Part shown: one piece after another, positions 1-12,040 of the stretch
Layout: every line of letters begins with the position of its first letter
Position numbering within the stretch: position 1 is the stretch's first letter
Source: Durio zibethinus
Taxonomy: Eukaryota; Streptophyta; Magnoliopsida; Malvales; Malvaceae
NCBI RefSeq assembly: GCF_002303985.1
Contig: NW_019167982.1
Location: 15,662,102 to 15,726,101, forward strand
DNA length: 64,000 nt
Direction of reading: 5' to 3'
Position numbers and translations under genes: made by a program
The notes under the pieces: model-generated
What the model saw: only the letters and a program-made list of their open reading frames with translations
What the model was told of the DNA's origin: nothing
Databases searched by the model: none

Positions 1-501
1 CATTCAAAGATCTCTTTTCTTGTTTTTAAAGTTTGTAATTCTTGTTTCTTATTTTCTTTAATTTTGGTTAAGCATTTTTTTCCAAGATTAATCCAAGTTT
101 GTTTATTTTTTTTATAAGATTCGACTACACTCTCTTTTACATGTTCTTTAATTTCTTTCATGTAATATTTGTTTCTTTAAAAGCAATTCGGCATTATTAT
201 TTACAATCTTTTAATTCTTAGCTTTAGGATTAATTGTTAGCATTAATCTTTTACTTCCCAAATGATAGTTGGTGAAGTTTAGAACCCTAGCTACACATCA
301 CCTTCAATCTTTACTTTAACCCTGCAACCCTAAAACCTTACAAATTCATTTGTTTAGATATAAGATCTTAGCCTTTCACTTTTAGTACTTGTGAACTACG
401 CAACATAACATTTTATAATCCCTAAAGAGACGATACTTGAAATACTCTACTTTATTATTTGATCTGTGCACTTTTAGACTTTATAAAAAAAGAAACAATC
501 A
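1..501 (+). repeat. 5' LTR of element A (3' portion only)
   Basis: Position 1 aligns with 5557 in the downstream copy and the first 67 bases are identical. By comparison with the other LTR (about 851 bp), roughly 350 bases of this LTR lie left of the window. Many differences are A or T here against G or C in the 3' LTR, as expected from deamination of methylated cytosine. Confidence 0.85.
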
Positions 502-508
502 AGTTTTC

Positions 509-526
509 TGATGCCATTGCTAGGGA
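509..526 (+). other. Primer binding site of element A, tRNA-Asp type, degraded
   Basis: The 18 bases match the Athila-type site complementary to the 3' end of tRNA-Asp (recalled form TGGCGCCGTTGCCGGGGA) at 13 positions. All five mismatches are C-to-T or G-to-A transitions. The site starts eight bases after the LTR end, a normal spacing for gypsy elements. Confidence 0.75.
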
Positions 527-741
527 TTATAGTGGTGTTTGCAATATCAATTTAGAATTCCTAAGCTCCTATAATCTAAACCTTTTTCTTTATGTTTATT
601 TTTTCTTTGGTTTTTGTTTTATCTTTTCTTATTTGCATGTGCACATCCAAAAGTGTTAACTTAGCTCTAGTTGATTAAGAGATAGAGAGAACCATTAAAA
701 GAAGAAGAAAATAGCAATCAACACCACCAACACCTATTCCT

Positions 742-1850
742 ATGGTGAATGCAAATAGTGATAGGCAAAGAACTTTGAGGGACTATGTAGTTCCCAATGC
801 AAATGAATTTCAGCCATCCATCTAAAAGCCAGCTATTCAAGCCAATAATTTTGATACAAAGCCTTCGATTATACAAATGGTCTAAACTTCTATGTAGTTT
901 GGAAGACTACTAAGTGATGATTCAAATCTCTATTTTTCTAATTTTTTTAAACCCCATGATATTTTTCGTTACAATGGTGTTTCTGGTAAGGCTATAAGAC
1001 TAAGATTGTTTCTTTTTTCTCTTAGGGATAAGGTAAAAAATTAGTAATCTTTTTTTCCCTCAGGCTTAATACAACATGGGATGATTTTGGTTTAGAAATT
1101 CTTAGCATACCTTTTCCTACTAGCAAATATTGCAAAGCTAAGGAATGAGATCACCACTTTTTTACAGGTTGATGGTGAAACTTTATATGATGGATGGAAG
1201 AGATTTAAAGGATTGCTTAAAAAATGCCCATATTATGGTTTACTCTAGTGGCTCCAAATTCAGATATTTTACAATGGTCTCACACCATCTTAGATTTAGT
1301 TGTTGAAAGGGCTATAATGAGTAAGACTCCTAAGGAGGCTAATGGCTAATATAAAAGATGGTTGCCAATAATTACTAATGATGAATGGAAAGAAAGATCA
1401 GTAAAATATTTGCTAATTTATTTAAAGTTGATGCTATTATTTTCATTAACTTTCAATTAGCTGCCCTTACAAAAATTGAAGCCCTAGGAAATAAAATGCA
1501 AGCCAACTCTATTAATGCCATACAAAATCCCTTTGTATCCTGTGACATATGTGAATAACCCCATTCCTTAGAAAGATGCAAATATAAGGTAAAACCTATC
1601 CACTATATCAACAAGAAACCAAAGCAACATCTTTATAACAAGACCTATAACCTAACCAAACCATTAAGTCAACAACAACTACCACACCAATCCACCAAAG
1701 TATAACTCACCCTAAGAAAAAAAATGTACCTTTGAGGACATGTTGATCTAGTTGATGCAAGCTAACAATGCCAACATCTAAAGCCAAGTTGCATCCATAA
1801 AAAACTTAGAAAATCAGATAGGCCAACTTGCCCAAGCCATAATAAATTGG
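742..1850 (+). pseudogene. gag: gag pseudogene of element A (Athila-like nucleocapsid polyprotein)
   Basis: The predicted role is the structural Gag of an LTR retrotransposon, which packages element RNA in virus-like particles. The probable start is ATG 742. Broken frames read RTLRDYVVPNANEF (about 770-812), then FRYNGVSGKAIRLRLF followed by SLRDKVKN (about 963-1040), the hallmark of the plant retrotransposon Gag capsid domain. Further on come TTWDDF, a segment SKTPKEANG (about 1322-1348), a zinc-knuckle remnant CDICE*PHSLERC (about 1540-1578) and NLENQIGQLAQAIINWP (about 1804-1854). Many stops, including TGG-to-TAG changes, and several frame changes make it non-functional. Family knowledge: this order is typical of Athila-type gag. 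There are no host-gene features. Confidence 0.8.
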
Positions 1851-2589
1851 CCAATAGGTACCTTACCTAGTAACACTAAAACCAACCTAAAAAGATAAGG
1901 CAATGATGGATGCAATGCAACATATTCTTTAAGGGATGTTAAGATGGACGATTCTAATAAGAAATATGATGAACCCATAGTTGTTAACCTACCCAATTTT
2001 GTAAGATAACTTGAAGTGAATTTTATTAGAAAAGAGGATATTCTGAAAGATAAATAACTTTTAAGATTTGGTAGAGAAATCTTAGAGGGTTTTAACCCCA
2101 TGGCATTAGAGGCCCTCGAAGCTATTGAAACCTATAAAGAAGACCTTGAAAAAGAAAATGATGAGATAATTTATAAAGAAGATCCAAAATAATACATTAA
2201 AGGGTCTTTTGAAAAATGGCAAATGCTACTGCAACTAGGGAGAGAATTACTAGAGAGCATTTCACCTAAAAAGATAGCCCAAGGTGCACCTGCCTAAAAT
2301 ATCCAAGGAGAAAAGGTAGTACTAAAAGAAAATCCCAAAGAAAAAGATTTCAAAAAAGAATAAGAAGAAGAGATTTAAAAGAAATTTTAGCAAACGCCAA
2401 TGATGACTACCAAAATATATATATAGTGTTTTAATGTTGAACCATCTACCCCAAAACCTATTTAAAAAGAGCTGCTTAAGGAACTAAAGAAAGCCATATT
2501 CTTAGATGATTGTAGCCAAGAGCTTTAATAACTTTTACCTTAAAAAGTTAAAAGATCCAAAAGAGTTTGACTATACCTTGCATGACTGA

Positions 2590-3010
2590 AATTTTTAAAT
2601 TCTTTGATGCTCTTTATGATCTTGGTTCAAACATAAATTTAATGCTTATGAATATTTTTGTGTAGCTAGGTTATGAAAAGCTGAAACCTCTTACATTCAA
2701 TATTAAGTTCGTTAATCAATCTACTAAGTTACCATAATGAATGCTAAAAAATATCTTAGTGAGAGTTGAAAAATAAGCCTTTCTTATGGATTTTGTTGTT
2801 TTAGATATGAAAGATGATAAAGCTTTATTATACTTAGGTAGACTTTTTTTATTCACTGTCAAAACCCTAATAGATGTAAACAAGGCTAGCATTACCTTTA
2901 GCTTTAGACATAAGAAAATGTAATTTGTATCTACAGGATATGGTGTGATAAGAGATGAAGAAGGTGATAGTGTATTAAAAGAATTTAAGGAAACCCAAAA
3001 AAGTCTAACC
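2590..3010 (+). pseudogene. Retropepsin-like aspartic protease pseudogene of element A
   Basis: One frame reads FFDALYDLGSNINLM (about 2599-2645). DLGS is the position of the active-site D-[LMT]-G-[AS] motif; the catalytic Asp codon is at 2618-2620. Later segments read FLMDFVVLDMKDDKA (about 2780-2825) and LGRLFLF, corresponding to the family's LGRPFL flap region, then TLIDVNKASITF (about 2868-2905). In-frame stops interrupt it at least four times. In the family this enzyme matures Gag and Pol. After about 3010 the sequence runs straight into non-coding spacer, where a complete Athila element would carry reverse transcriptase. Confidence 0.75.
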
Positions 3011-5188
3011 TATTAGTAAAACCTCCTGACCCTTTGAAAAACTTAGCAAACCCTAGCTCTAGTTATATCAACTTCTCTAGAAACTCAAGCTCAATTTATG
3101 CAATCCTTTTTAGAAGAATTAGCCTACCTCCTCAAACTAAGTCTGTTTATATTGTACTATAAAGAAGAAGGCAATAAGGAAAACTCCCTTCAAAAGGATG
3201 AAAGAATTTTTCATAGAATTAGGGATGGTTAAGCTTGACTAAAACTAGCGTTGCTTAAGAGGTAACCCAAGTTCTACTTTAATGGTTATATTTTTTTTTT
3301 TTATGTTTGAATGTTTTTGTTTAAGTTTTTTTTTTTTTAGGGGTGAAGAAAAGCAAAAGGATTCATCATGGATAATTGGCCTTGAAGAATTTTGGGGAGT
3401 ATTTTTTTTTCCTTTAAGTTTTTGAGATATGATTCCATTTAAGTGTGGAGGAAAAAAAAACTTTTTAATTTTAACTTATCTTTGCTTTCAAACTAAATTG
3501 ACTAGCTAAATCTCATTATGATATTCATTTATTTGGAAATTATATATATTATCTCAATGTATAAAATTTGATATGAAGTTTAATAAGAATGTAGTAGAAC
3601 TTGAAAAGAATTCTTAAGCATGTCTTTACTTTGGATCTAATTTTTATGTATGCATCTATATTCTCTTTATATGCAATGCTATAATTTTTGTGAAAGTTTG
3701 TGAGATATAGATTTGCATGAAAGTTAATATTTGAATGAGTGCTTTAGAATTCATCTAGCCAACCCTTAAGGTGAAATCTTAGATTTTGTTTGACTCAAAA
3801 GATGATATTAGTAGTTTTTTGAATCGTTTGAGTCTTTTTCAACCTACCTTGTGATGACGCCTTTTCTTTTACCTTTGTTTATTTTAGGCCTTTACACTAA
3901 TCATTTCCTTTGTTTATTTTAGCCCCTATTATAAGCTCAATTAACCTTTTCTTTAATCATTATCCTTTCTTTTGTTATCCTAACCCATTGTGCTTACTTA
4001 TGTATCGTAGACATATTCTTATATTTGGGAGGAAGGGAGGTGTAAAGAAAGAATGAAAAAAAAATTGACAAAAGCAAAGGTAAGGCCTAATAAAGCTAAA
4101 AATGGCTATCAATCATTTTTTTTTAAAAAAAAGAAGAGAATCGAAAATACAAAGCAATAAAAAATACCTCACGAGTCAAAGCTGCAAAAAAAGCTCATAT
4201 TTGTTTAAAGTCCAAGAAATTCAAAAAAAAAAAAAGTAAGCCCTATATCCTACCTTGACCCAAGTCATATATTACAAGCCTAAAAGACCTTTTTGATCTT
4301 GAGTTGAATATTGTAGATCTAATATTAGTGGAGAGGGATAGGAAAAGTGAACATATAAAGCCTATTTTATCTTTAAATTGAAATATGATGAAGTTTTTTG
4401 TATTCTATTTACTTGAACTATATACATGACTTAAAGATGGAGTAGATTTGTATGTATAATTAGCATAAGTCATTGAAAGCTTGTTTTTAAAAGACATTCT
4501 TGTGACTCTATATTTAACCTTAACTTTGTATTATGCAATAGTAAATAATATGAGCTTTTGTATACTTTTTGACTTTGTGGATGTTAATGTTCTTTAGTTT
4601 TATTAATTTAAGGTTTTTCCTTGATGACAAGCAAAGATTCAAGTGTGAGGGTATGATAGCACCAAATTATATAGAGATTTTACATGTCAAAATGATGCTT
4701 AAATTTAAATTTTTAGATATTTTTTATGCTTTTCATGTTATTTTCATGGCTTTAGGTTTTTCAAGCATAAGATTTATTTTCACTTAAGTTATCCATGTAA
4801 TCAAACAAAGTTTACATTTGACCAAATTTTACTTGTATAATGCCGCCCACCTTTAGTCTATATTCAAGCATGCATAAGCCCAATTGGATTTCATCACATT
4901 CGGCCAAGGTGAAAGTTTTAGATAAACATGCTTTTTTGCTTAGCCATGAAGAGAATGACTTGCATAAGGGCACTAGCACATTCGACTATGCATAGAGGAG
5001 GGAAAATTTACAAATATTTGGACCCTTCAAGCTCAATCCATTTGATCAAGATGAGTTTAAAGCTAATCATAAGTTTTTTGCTTAGTCTTAAAAAATTTTG
5101 ATAGGATGATGATTTTATCATTTTGAAGATCCAGAGTTTGGATTAAAAGCAAATTTATCTTCTTTTGAAATCCACTATAGTAGAACTT
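3011..5188 (+). other. Non-coding 3' spacer of element A (no pol)
   Basis: No transposon protein similarity is visible in six frames. Two landmarks seen in the post-pol region of plant gypsy elements are present. A GCGTTGCTTAAGAGGTAACC block at about 3249-3268 resembles the recalled consensus GCGCTTnTTGGGAGGCAACC. An AAGTGTGGAGG block lies at about 3440. Their presence shows that the gap between protease and this spacer is a deletion of pol, not a truncation of the whole 3' half. Confidence 0.55.
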
Positions 5189-5198
5189 AAGGGGAGGA
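5189..5198 (+). other. Polypurine tract of element A
   Basis: AAGGGGAGGA lies immediately 5' of the inferred start of the 3' LTR, as needed for plus-strand priming. Confidence 0.65.
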
Positions 5199-5200
5199 TT

Positions 5201-6051
5201 TATCAATATTTTATCAAGTGAAGATCATTTGGCCATCATTATGATCGGTTAAGGCATTCAAGATCGAAGAATTTATCTTTTTCATGCAACTTGAAAGATA
5301 AAGATTAAGCTTATCCCTTAAAGTTTAAATTTTGAGATGCATCTTGTAATCTCTCACCCCTTGGCTGAATCTCATTTTATAAATAGGGAAGCCATACCCT
5401 TATTCTAATCATCCATCTCTTTACTTCTCTTCTTTCTTTTAATTTATAAGCTTCTTTAAGTTCTTTATTTATTTTAGTTAAAGTATTGGCTTAGGTGATA
5501 TATTTGCTAATTACCAAGTTTTTGTTCTTTAAATCTTTTTCAATTAAGAAATATTTCATTCAAAGATCTCTTTTCTTGTTTTTAAAGTTTGTAATTCTTG
5601 TTTCTTATTTTCTTTAATTTTGGCTAAGCATCATTTTTCAAGATTGATCCTAGTTTCTTTGTTTTCTTTGCAAGATTTGGTTACACTCTCTTTTACATGT
5701 TCTTTAATTTCTTTCATGCATCTTTAATTTTTCAAAAGCAATTTGGCATTCTTGTTTACAATCCTTTAATTTTTGGCTTTAGGATTAGTTGTTGGCATTA
5801 ATCTTTTACTTCCCAAGTGATAGTTGGTGAAGTTTAAAACCCTACCTACACATCACCTTCAATCTTTACTTAAACCATTTAACCCTAAAACCCTACAAAT
5901 TCATTTGTTTAGATATAGGATCTTAGCCTTTCACCTTTGGTACTTGTAAACGACCCAACATTGTATAATCCCTGAAGAGATGATACTTAGAATACTCCAC
6001 TTTATTACTTGGTCTGTGCCCTTGCAGACTCTATACAAAAAGTAGTAATCA
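5201..6051 (+). repeat. 3' LTR of element A
   Basis: About 851 bp. It starts TATCAATATT just after the purine tract, possibly a TG start with G-to-A decay, and ends AATCA exactly where the 5' copy ends. The left boundary is uncertain by a few bases because the matching part of the 5' LTR is outside the window. Confidence 0.75.
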
Positions 6052-7204
6052 TTATGGCCTTTCAAGATATATGATGAAAGGACTGGATTATATTGATAGA
6101 CTAAACACTAAAAGGTTAAGTCGAGACTACTTGACTTTATAATATTTGAGTAGTCATAATGCATTACCAGATATCGTTCATGATTTATAAATAAATGTTG
6201 ATCATATTTGATAATTTGAATTTTTATGAATTGCCAATATATTGGAAGCCTAATAAGTCACACACATAAGGTAACATTGCCAAATTAAATTAGCATTATT
6301 CAATTAAGTAGGACTTAATTGATAGAAGTAAAAAACAAAGAGGTGAAATTTTAAGTCCACAAGAACAAAATTACAAAAAAAAGTAAAAGTAACATCCTTA
6401 GGTGTAGCAGTTAAAAATTAAGAAGCAATATAAATACCCCTTTTATGCTCTTCACTGAACTTACTCGAGACACTAGAGGCATTATGCAATTAAGAATTGC
6501 AAATTTATGGCACAAAAGAGGCTGGCGGCAAAACTAAGGTTTTCTCCAGGTTTGATTACACCTTATGTATCTTTTAAGAAAAGTTATTTCTTTCTTTTCT
6601 TTGATATCTTGAGGCTTTCAACCAAGATATAATTGGTTTTCTTGTTGATTTGTGAATTCAACACTTGCTAGCATAAGATTAGAATCCCACATTATGAAGG
6701 TTTGTTATATAAATCACCATTAAATACCAAACAATTGGGTTAGCATAAGTCTTGATCTCTTTCAATTTTCAAATACAATCAAGGTATGTTTCACTCAAGA
6801 TTACAAAATCTTTGAAGGCTAGTATGATTATAATTATATGTGTGTTTATAAAGTTTTATATTGCAAGCATAAAGCATAAACTATGATTCTATGGAATAAT
6901 CAACTATTAATTATTTACTTATTCTATTACGTGGTTCTTTGACACATATGATGTATGCTATAGTTAATTGTTAACTGAATGGTGCCAAATATTACCAACA
7001 ATAATTAGGTGGCATTTTTAAACTTCCATTTAGCTTTAATTTATGCTTCATTAACATTTATTCATGCACTTTACTTTGCCTTGTTCATTTTTCCCATTTT
7101 ACCTACACAAAAGACATTTAAACAAAAATTAGGTGGATAATTAAACTTAATTGTTAAGATTAAAGAAAAATTAATCAATTAAATACTATGGTAACTATCA
7201 TAAC
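6052..7204. other. Unassigned AT-rich interval
   Basis: No coding similarity, tRNA or clear repeat boundary was seen. The segment around 6060-6200 has the look of retrotransposon LTR-type non-coding sequence, but I could not place it in a family. Confidence 0.4.
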
Positions 7205-8960
7205 ATATAAGTATGTAAACTTATCGCTGGACACAACTTTAAGAGTTGCCATTAATTTTTTTTTAACGTAAGTGCGATTAGTCACCAAATTGAATATGTC
7301 CCATTTTAAAGAGAAGTCCTAAGTTTGACTCTAGTTTTTTAAAAAAGTAGATCCTAGTTGAGTAAAAGTATGATTATGTGCATGGAAGGTTATAGCACCC
7401 CTACAACGCCTATCTAAAGGATAATACTGGTTGATTTCGTGTTATCTAAAAACTTAAAAAATTTTACCAAATAATTAATTATTTAAAATTTTCCTTAAAT
7501 TACTTTAATGCATTGGTAATAATTTTAAAATATTTCCTGACCTTAAGAGCCTACAAGAAGACTATTTGCAAGCTTGATAATGCTCCATTATTGGATTCAT
7601 TAACATTTAAAAACTTATTTATGAAAAATGTAATCTTTTCTAAATTCTTCAATATGTTAGTAAAATTTAGAAAGAATTTCTCATCAAATAATTTATATGA
7701 AAATTACTATTTACAATGTTCTTTGTAATTCCATGATCGAAAATTCAAAATCAATTTTATTAAAGCACATACCCATTTAATTATTCATTTTTAGAAATAT
7801 ATTCTAATATATTGGTAAGATTTTCTATCAAAACAAAAATATCTTCCTATAAGTTGATAGGATTCATGAAAATTGTATTTTTCTCTTTTAAACTTATATT
7901 TTTCAAAATTAATAAGATTTTTTATTATGTTGGTAAAACTTTATTTTTAGATTTTTGAAAATCACAACCCTCAAATATGTTGGTAAGATTCTATCAAAAT
8001 TTATTGTTAAAATTTCAACCACCTATATATTGATAAGGTTTAATTTATTTTTTTTTTACAAAATTCTTTTCAAAATTTATAACCCTCCAATATTTAATAA
8101 GATTTTAATTTTATTTCTTTCAAAATCATTTTTTTAAAAAAATCATTTTTATAAATAAATAAAACTACAAGAAAACAAGATAAAATAAAAATATATAAAT
8201 TTTGGCCCAGCTTGGTTTCGGGAGATGACTTGGCTCGGCTTCAAAAACAAATGATGGCCTGGTAGCTCAGATCATAGCTTAACTTGATCATCTCAGAGTG
8301 AATCAACTTTCAAAAATTGGGTCAAGTGCGCATTGGGATTGGTCGACACATGGGGAAACATGCATAGCATACTTGGTTTTAACATTCCAAAATAACATTG
8401 TTTCAATTATGTATAAACGCTAAAATAATTTTTTTTTAGGTTTTTCTCTTCCTTCTTTCTCTTCCTCTTGCCTTTCCCTCTAGGCAATTTCCAGTGCTGG
8501 GTTTCAGAAAATCTCGTAGAGAAATCAAGGGTTGCTAGAATCTTGATCGAAAACTTCAATAGTTGGCCAGAATAACATTGTTTCAATTATGTATAAACGC
8601 TAAAATAATTTTTTTTTTAGGTTTTTCTTCTCCTTCTCTCTCCTTCTCTTGCCTTTCCCTTTAGGCAATTTCCAGTGCTGGGTTTTAGAAAATCTCGTAG
8701 AGAAATCAAGGGTTGCTAGAAAACTTCAATAGTTGGCCAAAATTTGTACTAGGATCTAGAAATACCCATTGAATTTGGAAATGTCACCAAAAAATTCATA
8801 GAAATTTGGAAAAGTTGCCAAAAAATTCAAAATTTCTAAAAAATTTACAAACCCTTGTTGCGATTATTTTGGACTTCCTAGACTAACTTGTTTTGCTAAA
8901 ATCTCCAAAAAAACAACCCGAATCACCTAAAACAAAATTCCCAAAACCCTTTACTGCAAA
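7205..8960 (-). repeat. Element E: degraded Tat/Ogre-type LTR end with internal short repeats
   Basis: The segment at about 7250-7460 carries the same ordered blocks as the LTR ends of B and C: a GAGTTGCCATTAAT box, then a CAACGCCTATCTAAAGGATA box, then GGTTGATTTCGTGTTAT. The corresponding box in B reads CAGCGTCTATTAAATAGTAC. From 7500 to 8110 a motif like AATATGTTGGTAAGATTTTA recurs at about 7508, 7651, 7803, 7925, 7973, 8023 and 8086. Element C appears to have inserted into the right part. The other boundary is not defined. Confidence 0.45.
8391..8740. repeat. Two tandem copies of a 180-bp unit
   Basis: AATAACATTGTTTCAATTAT begins both copies, at 8391 and 8571. They remain near-identical through TCTCGTAGAGAAATCAAGGG and GTTGGCCA. 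The second copy lacks about 12 bases near its end (TCTTGATCG region). This is a recent local duplication relative to the decay around it. Confidence 0.9.
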
Positions 8961-9949
8961 ATTCAAATTCTATATATCATAACGTATTGATACGAAAATT
9001 CGATCACTAGATGTAATTATTTAAAATCAAGAAAACAGGGAGTCATCACTATTTTTTTAAGGTGTAATTGGTCACCTTAAATTTTTATCTTCTAATAAAA
9101 CAATAAAAAAGATTTAATTTATTGAAAAGATAATTAGTTTAGAAATAAGATTGGGTTCAGGAGTCGATTATGTGTAAGGAATTATTAGCTTCCTTATAAT
9201 ACCTATTTAGATTGGTATTAATTAATCATGTGCTATATTTGGTTTGGCTAAAAAAAATGGGTTTCATTTCAAAATTTTATAATAATTCTCTTCATATTTT
9301 TGGAAAAAAATAATTAAAAGTTCTATTGAGTAATATTAAAATAAAATCCTTTAGATTAAAATACTTTGTAATCTTTAACATATAGACATAATTCAAAGAT
9401 TCCTTTGTAAGATATTTATCAAACATTGCATTTTAAAATATTGCTATATTCTTTATAAATGATAATTGTTGAAACTTTAACATTAGGCTAAGTACCATCT
9501 TTATTTTATCAGAATGTATTGATAGATCTTTTTTAATTATTTCAAAAGATTGGCACTTTTATGTATTATGATGAACTTACTAATAATTAATCATTATAGC
9601 AATTTCATCATACATACATATGCTGAATGGTGTAACAATATTTTAAAATGATAAATGAAATTTGTGTGCTTATGCAATGTATGATTTAGGAATAAATTCT
9701 TTAATTAAAGAGTCCACCTGATCTTTTCATAACATCTAGGAGAGTTTAGGTGCAACTAAATATATTTAAAATCCCATTTTTATTTTTATTTAATTTTATT
9801 ATTTTTTTAAATTAAGGAATTATATGAACAATTTTAATGAAATCAAATTTCCTAAATATCCAATCACCTAGGCGGCATTCAAGAACAGATTAACTTCATG
9901 AGAAATTTTAACATAAATCTTTAAATTTTGGAATGATTTTAGAGTGTTG

Positions 9950-10160
9950 GGTAGATTTAAGGTTTTAAGATTTTATTTTGGTTTCAACTAAGGTTTCGAG
10001 GTTTCATTTCAAGTTTAAGATTTTACTTAGCGTTTAGGGTTTCACCTAAGATTTTGGATATTACATAGGATTTCATTTAGGGTTTCATTTTAGGGTTTTA
10101 TTTCAGGATTTCATCTTAGGGTTTCATCTTTGGGTTTTGTTTTAGGGTTTTAAAAATTTA
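9950..10160 (+). repeat. Degenerate TTTAGGG-like tract inside the LTR of C
   Basis: Repeated phrases such as TTTAGGGTTTCATTTTAGGG and TTAGGGTTTCATC resemble the plant telomere heptamer but are interspersed with TTTCAC/TTTCAT spacers. Equivalent tracts lie at the same LTR position in both LTRs of B, so this is an LTR component and not a chromosome end. Confidence 0.7.
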
Positions 10161-10270
10161 CAAACGTTTCTAAAATTCTTCAACATCTAAACAAGTTTTT
10201 GGAGTAAGCTTTTTTAATAATTTCTCTAAAAAATGAATTTTTAGATTTTTATATATTTTCTTTTTATTAA

Positions 10271-10272
10271 AA

Positions 10273-10306
<34 letters not shown>
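10271..10306. repeat. ATT trinucleotide microsatellite
   Basis: About eleven near-perfect ATT units within a longer A/T-only tract inside the LTR of element C. Confidence 0.9.
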
Positions 10307-11602
10307 TATTAATCTTTTATTATCTTAATTTTATTATTTAATAATTCTCCAATATTTAGGTGAAATTATTATTATTAATTTTTTAAAACACAATTGTTAT
10401 CTATCTCCAACATTTAGAGAAGATTTAAAATTTTTTATTATTTTTATTATTTTATATTATTTATTTACTTTTATTATTAGTTTATTTTTTTATAAATTTA
10501 AAAATATATGAAAAATGAATCACATCAAAATTTAGTGTATAATAGACAAAATTACATTTCAATTAAAATGAGTGACAAAGAAAATAAAATGTATAAAAAT
10601 GAGCTATAATTAATTCGAAGAAGAATGTGCATGGGCTTAGTAAGAAAAACCAAATCCATTAGTTTGGCCTATTGATTTCATGGATAAAACACAACATGGG
10701 CAAAAGGTAAAAGGCTAAACTCATTTCCATCAACTCTCTTGCATACATATTAAAGCAGTAACCATGTAAGGGGAAGTTTCAAGCTACCACCCATAACCCT
10801 TATGTAAGAATGAACTAATGGGACATAAGCCTAAATTTCTAAGCTTTCATCCTAACAAAGATGTTGGGGGCTTGAAGATTAACCCAAACTAGTAAGACAG
10901 TAAACTAAGACAATAAAGGAGATTCATGCTCGTGTCAACCTATTTCATACAAACAAACTAGAACCGAGTAATAGGAGTCTTGGTTTCAAGCAAAGAACAT
11001 AAAATTCCTTTCATTGCATATCATTTAGGTATATGCAAGCATGCCAAACACAAGGAAAAGAAACCAAATAAACTGAACATGCAATAGTTAGAGCATGCAA
11101 TACTTTTTCTTGTCCCTTTTTATCTTTTACTAAGTTTTTATAGGTAAAGATAGTAGAAATTTCTGATCATCTAAGATTCAAATTTTAAAATTGCATTGTC
11201 ACAAAAAATTACAATTTATCTTTAAGAGTTCTGACTCAAATCTAGCTTTGATATAACATGAATTATCACCTAAGGGGAATAAAAATATTTATTCCCTTCA
11301 ACCTTTTCATTGAACCTCTTCTTTAAATTTTTTTATTTTCATTTTTTAAAATAATCAAATAAGTAAAGATAAAAATAGGATAAAATAAAATAAATTAAGA
11401 TAAATAGGGAGATAAATAATAATAAAGACAAAAATGAAAAAATATATAAAAAATATAAAAAAATAAATATAAAAGATAAAATAAAATAAAAATGAAAATA
11501 AAAAAGGATGAAGTAAAAATGAAAACTCAAAATTTGACAATTGGGTTTGCAACTAGTTTGAGCCTAATTGTTTTGGCCTCCAAACTAAATGAGGTGTCTA
11601 TA

Positions 11603-11618
11603 GTTGCCCTCTCTTTGC
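11603..11618 (-). other. Polypurine tract of element C
   Basis: On the minus strand it reads GCAAAGAGAGGGCAAC, immediately before the LTR start. The equivalent tract of B reads GCAAAGAGAGGTATT, which supports both boundaries. Confidence 0.65.
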
Positions 11619-11725
11619 GTATTTTCCATGCAACATGAATTGTGTAAATATATAAACATCCATTACGTGCAGGTCTAATTTATCCAACCAAATTGTTTTT
11701 TTTTCCTTTTTGTTTTTTATCAAAA

Positions 11726-12040
11726 GGCTCTTTGAAAGTAAAGAATCAAAACTTTTAAATTTAAAGCTCCTTTAAAATGAAGGTACATAACTTTTAAAAT
11801 TTAAGGCTATTTCAAATGAAGGTATAGAATTTTAAAAATTTAAAAACTCCTTCAAATGAAGGCATACAACTTAAAAAATAAAGGCTTTTTTAAATAAAGG
11901 TACATAATTTTGACACTGAAAGCTCCTTCAAACAAAAGCACACAACTTTTAAAATAAAAGCTTCTTCAAATGATGGTATACATCTTTAAAAATAAAGTCT
12001 CCTTCAGACAAAGGCATATAATTTTAAAATTTAAAACTTT
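11726..12040 (-). repeat. Tandem array of 37-40 bp units in the 3' spacer of C
   Basis: About eight units begin near 11727, 11766, 11806, 11846, 11884, 11922, 11960 and 11998, each built on GCTCCTTCAAATGAAGG followed by an A/T-rich stretch ending in ACTTTTAAA. The central CTTCAAATGAAG is itself an inverted repeat. A recognisable relative of this unit, in the same element-relative orientation and place, occurs in D at about 54940-55200. Confidence 0.8.

Larger units (their letters stand above)
1..6051 (+). mobile_element. Element A: Athila-like Ty3/gypsy LTR retrotransposon, gag-protease only, truncated at the window edge
   Basis: The first 501 bases reappear at 5557-6051 as a direct repeat of roughly 85-90% identity by eye, so they are the end of a 5' LTR and the matching part of a 3' LTR. 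A degraded tRNA-Asp-type primer binding site follows the 5' LTR and a purine tract precedes the 3' LTR. The interior holds broken gag (from about 742) and protease (about 2590-3010) on the plus strand. No reverse transcriptase, RNase H or integrase similarity is visible between 3010 and 5200, so the element is non-autonomous as found. Both LTR copies end in AATCA. The left target duplication lies outside the window; the right candidate is TTATG at 6052-6056. Confidence 0.85.
8975..11602 (-). repeat. 3' LTR of element C
   Basis: About 2.6 kb. On the minus strand it starts TATAGACACCTCATTTAG, the family TGTAGACA start with G-to-A decay, directly after a purine tract. It ends GTTATGATA, a decayed form of the TTACGACA end seen in element D. 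It shares ordered boxes with the LTRs of B. It contains an ATT microsatellite, TTTAGGG-like runs (about 9950-10160) and several copies of a short CCAATATTTAGG-type motif. Confidence 0.7.

Noticed and set aside
1814..2101. Minus-strand 95-codon open frame
   Set aside because: It is the shadow of the plus-strand gag/linker sequence (NLENQIGQLAQ) of element A.
10020..10160. Interstitial telomere or chromosome-fusion site
   Set aside because: The TTTAGGG words are irregular, mixed with TTTCAT spacers, and repeat at equivalent positions in other LTRs of the same family.
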